From NCBI GenBank assembly GCA_025924495.1, contig JAICIG010000048.1, positions 1 to 25,339 of the forward strand: DNA of 25,339 nt, given 5' to 3'. Below are positions 22,501 to 25,339 of the stretch, piece after piece. The notes beneath the pieces were generated by a model that worked only from the letters and a program-made list of their open reading frames with translations, did not search any database and had not been told where the DNA came from. Source of the stretch: Pirellulales bacterium. Lineage in GTDB: Bacteria > Planctomycetota > Planctomycetia > Pirellulales > JAICIG01. The translations under genes were made by a program, and so were the position numbers. The first letter of the stretch is position 1. Every line of letters starts with the position of its first letter.

Positions 22501-25339
22501 GCAGGGCGGCATTTCAATCTCGGGAGACGCGAATACGGGCAACGTGCCGACGGCGGTCGTTCCCATTGCCCGCATTCTCAATAACACGATTTACGGCGGG
22601 GTCACGCCCGCGGGCATTGGCGTGCAAGTGACGCAGAACGCCAGCCCCACCATCCTCAATAATATTTTCGCCAATCTGGCCACCGGCGTAAGCGTCGATA
22701 ACACCAGTTCGTCGACCGTGCTGGAAGGCTCGATCTATCAGAACAATGGCACGAATCTGTCGGGCAACGTATTCAACAACAGCGATCTGTTGAGCTACGT
22801 CTTGGCGCCCGCCGATCCGCTCTTTACTAGCGCCGCCAACAACGACTTCTATCTCGCCGCCGGTTCCAAGGCGATTGACAGCGGCATCAACCAATTGCCG
22901 GAACGCACCGATCTGACGGCCGCCAAATCCCTGACCGGGATCGCCAAGTCGCCGACCAACGCCCCGACCTTCGACCTTTATGGTCAGCGCCGTACGGCGG
23001 ATCCCGAGAGCAACCCGAATGGAACGGGCTCAACGGTATATATCGATCGCGGCGCGATTGAGCGCGTCGATTTCACCGGCCCGACTTCCGCGCTGGTCAA
23101 CCCGATTGACAATGGTTCCGGCGATCAGGATCCGCTCTTGAACGTAGTCCATCAGGTCGGCAGCGCACTATCGAACTTTGCCGTTCAGCTGAAGGATCCG
23201 AATGGGGCGGGCATCGACGATACAACCGTCGACAGTTCGAAGTTCGTGTTGTATCGCAATGGCGTGCGGCTGACGGCGGGCGCCGACTATTACTTCCAAT
23301 ACGACACTAACACCAAAACCGTTTACTTCATGCCCTCGGCAGGCAGTTGGTCGACCGGGAACCAATACACGATCGCCGTCAATAATGGCGTCAAATTCGA
23401 TCCGTTCAACGCGACGGCGACTGCCAGTTCGACCACCGGTATTAAGGATCTGGCGGGTAATCTGTTGCAGGCGAATTCCGCCACGGGCTTCACTCGTTAT
23501 GACATCCTGCTGCAGAGCCCGCTCGGCGATGCGCCGTCGGTTGGCGTGCCGAGCGGCCAGACGATGCTGGAGCACGGCCTCAACGATGTCGATGCCCAAG
23601 GCAATCCGACCACGCACGTCCTGGTGTTCGGCAACGTCAACGGCAACTCGATTACTGTGTTCAACGTCGATGCGCCGACCGATCCTGTGCAGGTTACGCT
23701 AAGCACGCAGCAAGGGACGCTGTCGCTCAGTCAAACTACTGGTTTGACGCTGCTCAACGGCACAGGAACCAACGATACGACGGTGACGTTCACCGGCTCG
23801 TTGTCGGACGTGAATGCGGCATTGAACGGCTTGACTTTCGCGCCTACCCTCTTCGCGAGCGGATCGGCCGCAATTGCCGTTTCTGCGACCGATACCGTCA
23901 CGCAGTTGACCGGGACCAATACGGTCAGTATTGGCATCATCCAGGTCAATCAGGCGCCCATCCTCAACTTGCCGACGTCTCCTGCGGTCGCGGAAAACAC
24001 GACCCTTGTGTTCTCGCCGGTGACGGTTAATCATCCCACCGACACTTCGATCGTGATGAGCGATCCCGACGCCATTGCGACCGACGTCGAGACGGTAAGC
24101 ATCGTGGTGACCAACGGAACTGTAACGCTCAGCCAGACAGCGGGACTGCAAATACTCAGCGGCACGGGAAGCAATGATGCGACGTTGTCTTTCCAGGGCA
24201 CGCTGGCTGCCATCAACGCGGCGTTCAACGGCATGATTTTTACGCCGAAATTGAACTTTGCCGGTACGGCTTCGATCCAGTTCACGCTCAACGATCAAGG
24301 CCATAACGGCAACGGTCCGCAAGGCCAGCAGGGCCCGCAAGGCCAGCTGAACTTCTTCCCGCAGACGGCGACCTATACCTTGGGAATTAACGTCACGCCG
24401 GTCAATCAAGCGCCGTTCGTGGTGCAGCCGAATCCGCTCAATAATCTGGTGGTCAACGAGAACTCGTCGCCCACGGTGGTCAATCTGACGCAAGTAATCG
24501 GAGATCCCGATACGAGCAATCCGTCGCCAGAACCCTATCCAACGATTACCGTAACCGGCAACTCGAATCCGGCGCTGGTTTCAGTGGCGATCGACCCGGT
24601 CACTCATCTGATGACGCTGACTTACGGGGCGAACGCATTCGGGCAGGCAACCATCACCTTGACGGCGACCGACGCCGGCGGCAATCATCCGACGTTGAGC
24701 TATCCGTTCAAGGTGACGGTCAACAAGATTGAACAAGCTCCCATCGGCAATAACGACAGTTATGTGTATGCCGTCAACACGCCGCTCGTAGTCACGGCGC
24801 CGGGAGTGCTGGCGAACGATGTGGAGGTCAACCACGAAGCCCTTAAGGCAATAATTCACGAAGTGCCCGGGCATGGCAAGCTGACTCTAGGCGCGGACGG
24901 TTCGTTCACTTACCTGCCCGATCCTGGCTTCGACGGCCGCGATCACTTCGAGTACTGGGTCGAAAACACGCCCAGCGACCCGACCAAACCTGGAATCCGG
25001 ACGCTGGCGACTGTCACCCTCGACAGCCCGACCTCGCGCTGGGTGGCGCGGATGTATACCGAAGTACTCGGACGAACGTCGGCGCCCGGCGATGCCGAAG
25101 TCAACTACTGGGTCAGCCAACTCGACCTGGGCGAGAGCCGCCAGCAAGTGTCGAATTTCTTCGTCACAAGCCCCGAGCGCCGCGGCTTCATTATTAACCA
25201 ACTGTACCAAACGTATCTCGGCCGCGCCGTCGATGCCGCAGGTCTCAATTACTGGCTGAGGGTATGGGCGGCCAACAGCGGACCCGAGCAGGTACAGGCC
25301 GGCATTATCGGCTCGCTGGAGTATTTCAATACCGCGGGC
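7373..25339 (+). CDS. giant multidomain surface/secreted protein, 5,989 codons visible, C-terminus beyond the window
   Basis: One frame runs from the ATG at 7373 to the last base with no stop and no cysteine codon. Approximate domain order by residue: basic N-terminus and LEPR-XLL-like motif (1-56); Ig-like (190-310); degenerate zincin-like (420-550); PPC-like domain split by module copy 1 (578-797); beta-helix units interrupted by copies 2-7 (829-2190); choice-of-anchor-L-like (2205-2440); PPC-like (2500-2700, 2740-2910); propeller (2960-3285); jelly-roll-like (3305-3560); copy 8 (3634-3685); Calx-beta (3720-3960); Asp-box propeller (3965-4720); Calx-beta (4725-4940); beta-helix (4965-5180); Ig/cadherin-like (5230-5880); DUF4214-like (5890-5989). 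A role as an exported adhesion or cell-surface protein is inferred from these domains. It is divergent from the PQQ-like gene and preceded by a promoter candidate and a Shine-Dalgarno sequence. The family resembles giant planctomycete exoproteins; its exact function is unknown. Confidence 0.93.
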   Translation, partial: MGMWRSLHPSSFENTASDQRRRGPGRRKQASRRSIDSRKARRSLFERFEERAMLSAGPELISILANSGDAVFSRNTSGQPTVLHVSPRELDLFFNQGSVIDPTTLGGIQVVGAGADGALNTGDDVAIPPGFIGIGATPNEVVLRFSQALPDGLYGVNLIGTGSNALADTNSPPDLFNSGVAPQLNLQVDFRVSAAPQVISVVPEPVSYDPGTGQLKQANNQIDVYFNKAIQTLPQSINQLDPALFQLIYTAGTANTNDDTSFRPNSVSFDASTNKATLLFAQPLELLVPGASGGSFRLRIGNDQAVSGDLVNTTSTAVAIPEPGSTYGDTQQPSLAPYSAGILDGSPSAAHQIIQTSLGASSVSPGLAYPGGNYGPGVRNVPVQQHIDLSASPLTALPTPGTVPVLTYNFPAIYGSAAGNPQLQNVITAEQENLTREIFQLWSNYLGVQFKEISDSSLGAADFGIVTGVVQAVNPTAPASLPAIAGPAPTSPLTGLNGKPEYLAVMNAQIFATESLYGGPWFSAAMQQIGRLLGLGYDGEGAPGTVMGLGGGDPATGAATEPVFPGNADILHGQYIYRPQSDNVDMYAFTVNSAGTFNAETIAQRLTDASGAPTPSGLNSVITLYGQSNVIQAPQNGGLSVIDGSTFTLNDGVHPPVTFEFAANGRTLSDGNTPINYLTSQSSNAIANDIASAINQNVTVTGLKATATVQFNQVVLNGPLTVTPGGSQGGVTYTVSRQIIARNDDYFGADSFVNLRLAPGVYYVAVTSTGNTQFDPNVPGSGAGGTTQGAYDLKLDFTPDRVRNLTDTSGTPLQGNSNGTSGGAYDFWFNVGNTIFVDKNPPPGAGGVADGSLQHPYTNVAQALQVAADRIIAPAGSAGLIGQTFVVNDGFNPPVTFEFVDSVANPNVTPGSILADGNSAVPFNPGSQFLAPDSAQQVAGDIVSAISQSTTPLQVAPSANGNVVDVTGASFVDVKGAPLLLSAAKLVRILGSAIADNSIGVPVGATGAMVDTRPNGHNTFQISAGTVTSTFSYFYGDAIEVSAASGANIADTSTFTITQGTTPVTFEFAANGRTVAAGHVAINYSTADSKAKLATEIAQAINAAAAAGKFGANSPISASYSGIGFDQNAAISIGSNASTTFSVAVSGLVLKTSATKLTIAAGTIAVYFRTSDSAAQLAQDMAAAINASPLSQPAGGDIVATVSPNAVAYTNGVAWFVNLSAVGVINVNAQNVNGQLVNGQPSLALISVSNVQPYEIGNSQFGGAPLADGATMNVPQGVTVMIDAGAVFKLEGANISVGVNSPGVDRSGAALQVLGTPTSSVNFTSFHDNSVGTLTDTVTAPSPGDWGGIVFGQNADLERQGIFLDSVNHARLTYGGGGVVVDGIQATYTPIHLAGSRPAITYNTILLSHDAAISADPNSFAETIFGSPAYDPSTGRGLSALQAFTSDYERAGPDILGNTLAITQPGALLLNAVAASQIVPGETFVITTPGPGLGGTNPNVGVSNVFEFVNSLANPSVTPGQKLADGNFAVPFNLGSQTAPIKPADTAQQVAIDILNAIQGAKIGVTASIVAGSAQVAISGASSVTPSTPSSFLAPSGSQLVDGQTFVVTNRATGAQTTFEFDSNGQVATGNVAITFTKSDTSATVAGSMVVAINGSTAGVAAVLAGSQVVLNGAVNSQFNNLQGGGVAITSTRTLTLSAGNAVTDGTTFAISNVKTGANVTFEYHLTSDVTPVASGHIAIVYSKTDSNMKVATETAAAINQAGLSLSAVVSGAQVSLLESATGEFASPLSVQTPMIANTLNGLFIRTKDAATQASETLTVAARWTATDIPYLLSDNLIVQGNPGGQLDNTPRISGRLDIDPGATIKLANARIETQMGANLIAEGTASAPIVFSSLHDSSYGGGGTFFTDGIVANSSSVQHVAAPGDWAGLYFAPTSRGSLDHALIAYAGGNATVQGNSDAFDAVEIHQATVRIANTNLLNNAAGQATATRGDLLSNDNATVYVLGAQPILVNNVFENNAGAAISINANSLTSSIVPDSGRSTGAIDRFTQFDDNRGPLVRLNAIGNTLTHSAVNGMVVRAGTLDTASVWDDTDIVHVVKGQIQVSNVDSVGGLMLESNASQSLVVKLSGDSAGFTATGTPLDITNRVGGSVQIVGTPNHPVILTALTDTTAGAGLTPDGRPQYDTNNTGIGLGVTVDSLPTFPPSGGQLTVTPSNSAAGLVNAMLLRPLPAGVTVAGSNFVGGATQSGTYINGDGVPLQIPQKGIILTTGNAQIPAKNTSPAFGAGLGLPGDPKLTGLIGGTATHDANELTFTVNVSPTSGIKSGSFEFQFGSDEFPEFVGTFNDVLAAWENGDPTTNFLHDSKGNLVSVNSAFFNIDNNVQTPGTSPLNIEYDGMTSGLKAQFPLKPGVNTITIAIADAFDDIVDSGVLLTDLHFSTQDVGAGGVTAGGASAGAWKGITLDQYSNDTNVATVNELETAYTGGVGTNETPATAQSLGQLAPNLLSGDDTQRLGFTVNGTISPNYSGDVDTYAFQAQPGTPVWINLGNSSPSLDSVVELVAANGTVLARSDNALDEANNPFLLQQILPNNLAQPLASGSTLGGNYDPSQPSLSDTTYDPASLQLPSLRNQFSSNPHDAGFRVVLPGATNGTTPSNYYIRVYSKNSAASGQAQFVPGRGNSSGSYQLQIRLQELQQYAGSTVQYADIRYATNGISIQGLPGNSPLVGDAGQNPTPTTTDAASVNQPSPLQTAQDLGNLLTTKQGAINVAGNVPGRTLVTWYKFQLGYDQLQAIQGLNAGSKTWSTIFDVNYADGLSRPNTTLSVYDSTGTLIYVGRSSNVGDDQTSNSPSAASNLSFGSYGQLDPYLGSVQLPAGASVGAAQTYYVAISSDAALPQALDATYAAGSANGLVRLEPVDSVNRVVEDHVGSQGGQTAQSPSSLTTMFNGTVDTTNFDPTKPITPTAQQIQQIQSLNTSAVPFSLGDVVLFVDQGQSTGHLQTVNPFTGALVTDIGPTPGTGGGFDDIAMRNDGQLYSLTIGPPGAPTDANSGVYTRIDTGTAAGTAIGSDGITTYDVVGGTVTAQNVGVQIHALSFVQNGTTRQLFAVGSYVGGPGSPGFSNGLYQLDPNTGAVLNPPSKPAVPPTNPLPRLLNPAGVSSFEQITGLASANGVLYAVTDAGGLYVVNNPSGGASLQFVGKITDANGNAVSFTSLTNGPPDVANGAYAKDLFAADAKGNLWAFNTSGILQPIFSNGQTSIPLGTTNITGLAFSTLDYNLWHVTDARATDAGHGINSAPDQSRNALSNAANQPQAGNLSYYFGLENPNAAGVIDTGSNATLQPGAANYASNNSVYGTYNLPGGALGSLQTNGFSLANYNTGDAPTLYFNYFLNSGQNATNTPAFKSSARVLISSDGGVTWDEVATNDPTRTAYNASKDPLTGSLGSRQNTQTGELPSFDSASALAPVTTLNGQPAVDPRQQVQQLFDGSGTWRQARVDLSNYAGKSNLLMRFDFSSAGSMNQGLPGDKFGAFNSPTRGQNNGFEGFYVDDLVVGFAGRGEMVTGSSSNTQFFATPQSTNTNAPTQFLTGPYQLDIRSGTPYAVTADPNQPDIQLVHSYDVNDRLTDAFTIIAPAANALQDGQTFQVNDGVHVVTFEFAANGRVLTDGNAPINYLTSDAATAVAAKIAAAVNVNSTLKGVRATVTAGNRVDFFGATNISSANAVAGALTVDIANQTLTESGATSTTQVTISRTNLSPAALGSAVSVQLQAIDVAGGGASTNVTMTDPSNNATSQGGLLNVLIPAGSTSVTITVQALKQTAGVGGPELADGPQKVAIVARANQYGSSSNTLDVTDDAGVVPTLTVAISSPTSHTILENAGPNAATGVVTRNSPYLNTDLVVTLTSLDPASATVPATVTIPAGQLSASFPIDAVDDNVLRQQPVNVVIVASAANFASGNTSIAVRDDGDASQVPLNTPLWTAQGPAPITGGLESNIVGAGNVLNPLSGGIQTVLVDPADTSGNTIFVGTVNGGIWETTNALGPNGPTWIPLTDKMPSLSIGALQFDQTDPSFNKMIAGVGRFSSLNATASNSPAGGKLAGLMQSTDGGQTWSIIVPSPISPATPVGQNLSGVAERGNIIMAAANASFGAAGGLLRSTDGGNTFALVSTLANSGLPAGPVTDLVGDPIDPNRFYVAVLGANGGVFTSSNAGATWTDVTPTGLRPTLNSNPAGDAIRIADSGKAVDIAYEKFNAGQTNLAAVYQSPVLNLSSGTWVAMDLPTTTENGNLVGLNSVGGGYISIAADPSNPAVVYLGGDQQPGPFPNTEGATAPTGRIFRGNSTRPTGSQWVDITDNNANGTAPPADSRALVFDGAQLLEADDGGIYALSNPGTTGSTTPSGSWTSLVGNLAITEIHNIAYDTNTQTLLAGAVADAGTPEQIASGSGTWTDYSRGDGGDVAVDNSNPNQSIRYTSSAQMANFEATTYDAQGNIINVTNPTLLVGGAPLRVVDPSLPRVTTFTLNSQPGTPGWMVIGGQNAVYESRDGGQTLVSLGGGGAGAGALFGASMAYGGVSGGVSNPYVLWVGVGTQVFLRSSQFGALAATNYSGGAVQSLTINPSNWRNAFVVDGSGHVWQTVNGGASFQDVTGNLTGATGLTADLHSVAFVPGNATNNLVYVGARDGVYQMQTSTPGSWTRYGAFMPDVPVYSLAYVPSQQLLVAGTLDRGAFTASAIGAAGDIVLTLDQNSQSVSDDGGQITGTVSRSGTFGSLTVVLNSSDPRLAPTTSVTIPDGQTSANFTINVNDLLDASGNEVAFSRETVFLTPEAGGLNPISAFVNITDDAGPTPSDDLPALFVTLAANQMDPNAGVTSIAGTVTRNTPTDQPLTVYLLSSDPRVSVPQTVTIPAGQTFATFTVTDVDQFANDGQPHTVTIIAAAHTFQGLEISSANGDGSDDESSESVPDGDESFTLLVQPTQHILAFNRQGDSNVVPPQGQVIIQGNRISNSLDFAIAMQAAPRTAGGSVAYPGVPINLTTVNIDHVAPGATITNNLLVNNTQGGISISGDANTGNVPTAVVPIARILNNTIYGGVTPAGIGVQVTQNASPTILNNIFANLATGVSVDNTSSSTVLEGSIYQNNGTNLSGNVFNNSDLLSYVLAPADPLFTSAANNDFYLAAGSKAIDSGINQLPERTDLTAAKSLTGIAKSPTNAPTFDLYGQRRTADPESNPNGTGSTVYIDRGAIERVDFTGPTSALVNPIDNGSGDQDPLLNVVHQVGSALSNFAVQLKDPNGAGIDDTTVDSSKFVLYRNGVRLTAGADYYFQYDTNTKTVYFMPSAGSWSTGNQYTIAVNNGVKFDPFNATATASSTTGIKDLAGNLLQANSATGFTRYDILLQSPLGDAPSVGVPSGQTMLEHGLNDVDAQGNPTTHVLVFGNVNGNSITVFNVDAPTDPVQVTLSTQQGTLSLSQTTGLTLLNGTGTNDTTVTFTGSLSDVNAALNGLTFAPTLFASGSAAIAVSATDTVTQLTGTNTVSIGIIQVNQAPILNLPTSPAVAENTTLVFSPVTVNHPTDTSIVMSDPDAIATDVETVSIVVTNGTVTLSQTAGLQILSGTGSNDATLSFQGTLAAINAAFNGMIFTPKLNFAGTASIQFTLNDQGHNGNGPQGQQGPQGQLNFFPQTATYTLGINVTPVNQAPFVVQPNPLNNLVVNENSSPTVVNLTQVIGDPDTSNPSPEPYPTITVTGNSNPALVSVAIDPVTHLMTLTYGANAFGQATITLTATDAGGNHPTLSYPFKVTVNKIEQAPIGNNDSYVYAVNTPLVVTAPGVLANDVEVNHEALKAIIHEVPGHGKLTLGADGSFTYLPDPGFDGRDHFEYWVENTPSDPTKPGIRTLATVTLDSPTSRWVARMYTEVLGRTSAPGDAEVNYWVSQLDLGESRQQVSNFFVTSPERRGFIINQLYQTYLGRAVDAAGLNYWLRVWAANSGPEQVQAGIIGSLEYFNTAG
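8641..9020 (+). other. zincin-like region with degenerate HExxH motif
   Basis: Residues 424-549 look like a matrixin or reprolysin-type metalloprotease fold: QLWSNYLGVQFKE, then DFGIVTG, and then the segment MQQIGRLLGLGY followed by TVMG, which resembles a Met-turn. In active relatives the core reads HEIGHxLGLGH. Here Gln527, Gln528, Arg531 and Tyr537 replace the three zinc-binding His and the catalytic Glu. The domain is therefore probably catalytically dead. The assignment rests on pattern recognition by eye. Confidence 0.6.
9104..9763 (+). other. PPC-like domain split by an inserted repeat module
   Basis: The first half is DNVDMYAFTV, then TFNAETIAQRL, then LNSVITLYG (9104-9252). The second half is IIARNDDYFG, then SFVNLRLAPGVYYVAVTSTG (9587-9691), ending with AYDLKLDF. 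In PPC domains the strand ending in LxLY is normally followed almost at once by IARNDD. Here about 110 residues, including module copy 1, lie between. Confidence 0.6.
9299..9457 (+). repeat. TF/FEF module copy 1
   Basis: It reads DGSTFTLNDGV, then VTFEFAANGRTLSDGN, PINYLTS and IANDIASAIN. It is the closest match to copy 8 and lies inside a PPC-like domain. Confidence 0.8.
10016..10210 (+). repeat. TF/FEF module copy 2 (long form)
   Basis: It reads GQTFVVNDGF, then VTFEFVDSVANPNVTPG, LADGNSAVPFN and AQQVAGDIVSAI. It shares the longer middle part with copy 5 only. Confidence 0.75.
10523..10678 (+). repeat. TF/FEF module copy 3
   Basis: It reads DTSTFTITQG, then VTFEFAANGRTVAAGHVAIN and KLATEIAQAIN. 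The block from the TF start to AIN has the same length as in copy 1. Confidence 0.75.
10838..10930 (+). repeat. TF/FEF module copy 4, partial
   Basis: Only the ends of the module are seen: KLTIAAGTIAVYFRTSDS followed by AQLAQDMAAAIN. The central VTFEF-NG part is missing, so this is a shortened or decayed copy. Confidence 0.5.
11813..12046 (+). repeat. TF/FEF module copy 5 (long form)
   Basis: It reads GETFVITTPG, then VFEFVNSLANPSVTPG, LADGNFAVPFNLGSQ and AQQVAIDILNAI. It is most like copy 2, with the DNA also visibly similar over the middle part. Confidence 0.75.
12176..12334 (+). repeat. TF/FEF module copy 6
   Basis: It reads DGQTFVVTNRATG, then TTFEFDSNGQVATGNVAI and ATVAGSMVVAIN. Confidence 0.75.
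12485..12652 (+). repeat. TF/FEF module copy 7
   Basis: It reads DGTTFAISNVKTG, then VTFEYHLTSDVTPVASGHI and KVATETAAAIN. Confidence 0.75.
13985..14690 (+). other. choice-of-anchor-L-like domain
   Basis: Residues 2205-2440 show SAAGLVNAMLLRPLPAGVTV, SNFVGGATQSGTYING, GIILTTGNA, FEFQFGSDEFPEFVGTFNDV, SAFFNIDNN and INTITIAIAD-like VNTITIAIADAFDD. This pattern matches the choice-of-anchor L domain family of secreted bacterial proteins. It sits between the third unit lead-in and its DW-like motif. Confidence 0.65.
16260..18050 (+). other. propeller followed by jelly-roll-like domain
   Basis: From 16260 to 17220 there are repeated strands such as VVLFVDQGQSTGHLQTVN, GLYQLDPNTGAVLN, NGVLYAVTDAGGLYVVNN and DLFAADAKGNLWAFN, typical of a propeller. 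From about 17290 to 18050 comes a segment with YFNYFLNSG, ARVLISSDGGVTWDEV, ARVDLSNYAGKSNLLMRFDF and GFYVDDLVVGF, like the MAM/jelly-roll-type domains of secreted proteases. Both calls are by eye. Confidence 0.5.
18272..18427 (+). repeat. TF/FEF module copy 8
   Basis: It reads DGQTFQVNDGVHVVTFEF, then AANGRVLTDGNAPINYLTS and AVAAKIAAAVN. It lies 5.6 kb from copy 7 yet is closest to copy 1. Both share the 19-nt stretch CGCCGATCAACTACTTGAC. Confidence 0.8.
18541..19250 (+). other. two Calx-beta-like domains
   Basis: Strands such as VLIPAGSTSVTITVQAL, then LDVTDDAG, and ATVTIPAGQLSASFPIDAVD, then AVRDDGD, match the Calx-beta pattern, in which an acidic DD site usually binds calcium. Confidence 0.6.
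19260..21540 (+). other. BNR/Asp-box beta-propeller (sialidase-like fold)
   Basis: Asp boxes of the SxDGGxTW type occur at 19655 (STDGGQTW), 19811 (STDGGNTF), 19961 (SSNAGATW) and 20963 (SRDGGQTL). A weaker one is NGGASF near 21247. Blade-like strands include TIFVGTVNGGIWETTN, LLEADDGGIYALS and VYVGARDGVYQM. No sialidase active-site set is recognised, so this is a structural propeller of unknown ligand. Confidence 0.65.
21545..22260 (+). other. two further Calx-beta-like domains with an acidic loop
   Basis: TSVTIPDGQTSANFTINVND and QTVTIPAGQTFATFTVTDVD are the diagnostic strands, with VNITDDAG between them. The second domain carries an acidic loop at 22169-22231 with GDGSDDESSE and DGDE. Confidence 0.6.
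22270..22900 (+). other. right-handed beta-helix-like domain
   Basis: Short coil repeats such as TITNNLLVNN, RILNNTIYGG, SPTILNNIFAN and VLEGSIYQNN are followed by the closing motif DFYLAAGSKAIDSG. This is the usual signature of a parallel beta-helix with an adhesin or pectate-lyase-like fold. Confidence 0.65.
23060..24990 (+). other. Ig-like and cadherin-like domain array
   Basis: An SbsA-like Ig domain (23060-23490, with FAVQLKDPNG and VYFMPSAGSW) is followed by two related units sharing TLSQTxGLxxLxGTGxND and AxNGxxFxP (23640-23945 and 24000-24390). Then come a cadherin-like unit (24400-24720) and a VCBS/Big_9-like unit (24735-25020, with PIGNNDSYVY, LANDVEV and DGSFTYLPDPGFDGRDHFEY). Confidence 0.6.
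25022..25339 (+). other. DUF4214-like repeats, cut by the window edge
   Basis: Two units are seen. The first has RMYTEVLGRTSAPGDAEVNY, then WVSQLDLGESRQQV and FFVTSPE. The second has LYQTYLGRAVDAAGLNYWL, then VQAGIIGSLEYF. These match DUF4214, a phycobilisome-linker-like repeat often placed at the C-terminus of secreted proteins. More units may follow beyond the window. Confidence 0.8.

Overview
The window looks like planctomycete DNA, most likely Pirellulales-type. The reasons are GC-rich coding bias, a fused ECF-sigma/Ser-Thr kinase, secreted PQQ-like and FG-GAP beta-propeller proteins, and a giant exoprotein whose basic N-terminus carries a motif resembling the planctomycete LEPR-XLL sorting signal. 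This assignment is an inference from gene content, not from a marker gene.

Left part (1-6487): every recognisable gene is on the minus strand. In transcription order they are a secreted PQQ-like beta-propeller protein (6487-5195), a secreted FG-GAP/VCBS repeat protein (5113-3902), an AroH-type chorismate mutase (3879-3394), a thioredoxin (3199-2858), a sigma-domain/Ser-Thr-kinase fusion (2808-1354) and the N-terminal 307 codons of argC (921 to the window edge). A hairpin plus T-run after aroH suggests that propeller-propeller-aroH and thioredoxin-kinase are separate transcription units. Between the kinase and argC lies a 150-bp block of nested inverted repeats built from six copies of one 9-mer.

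Divergent intergenic region (6488-7372): no gene is visible. It holds a short tandem repeat, a hairpin with a T-run, a good sigma70-like promoter candidate on the + strand, and a structured leader ahead of the giant gene.

Right part (7373-25339): this is one uninterrupted + strand reading frame of 5,989 codons that runs off the window. The frame was followed codon by codon and contains no stop and, on reading, no cysteine codon. The protein is a modular surface or secreted protein. In order it has a basic N-terminus with the sorting-like motif, an Ig-like region, a zincin-like region whose HExxH motif is degenerate, a PPC-like domain, beta-helix units, a choice-of-anchor-L-like domain, more PPC-like domains, a propeller, a jelly-roll-like domain, Calx-beta-like domains, a BNR/Asp-box propeller, more Calx-beta domains, a second beta-helix, cadherin/Ig-like domains and DUF4214-like repeats. 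Its most unusual property is an approximately 55-residue module, seen eight times, that sits inside loops of other domains. Many long antisense ORFs over this gene are composition shadows.
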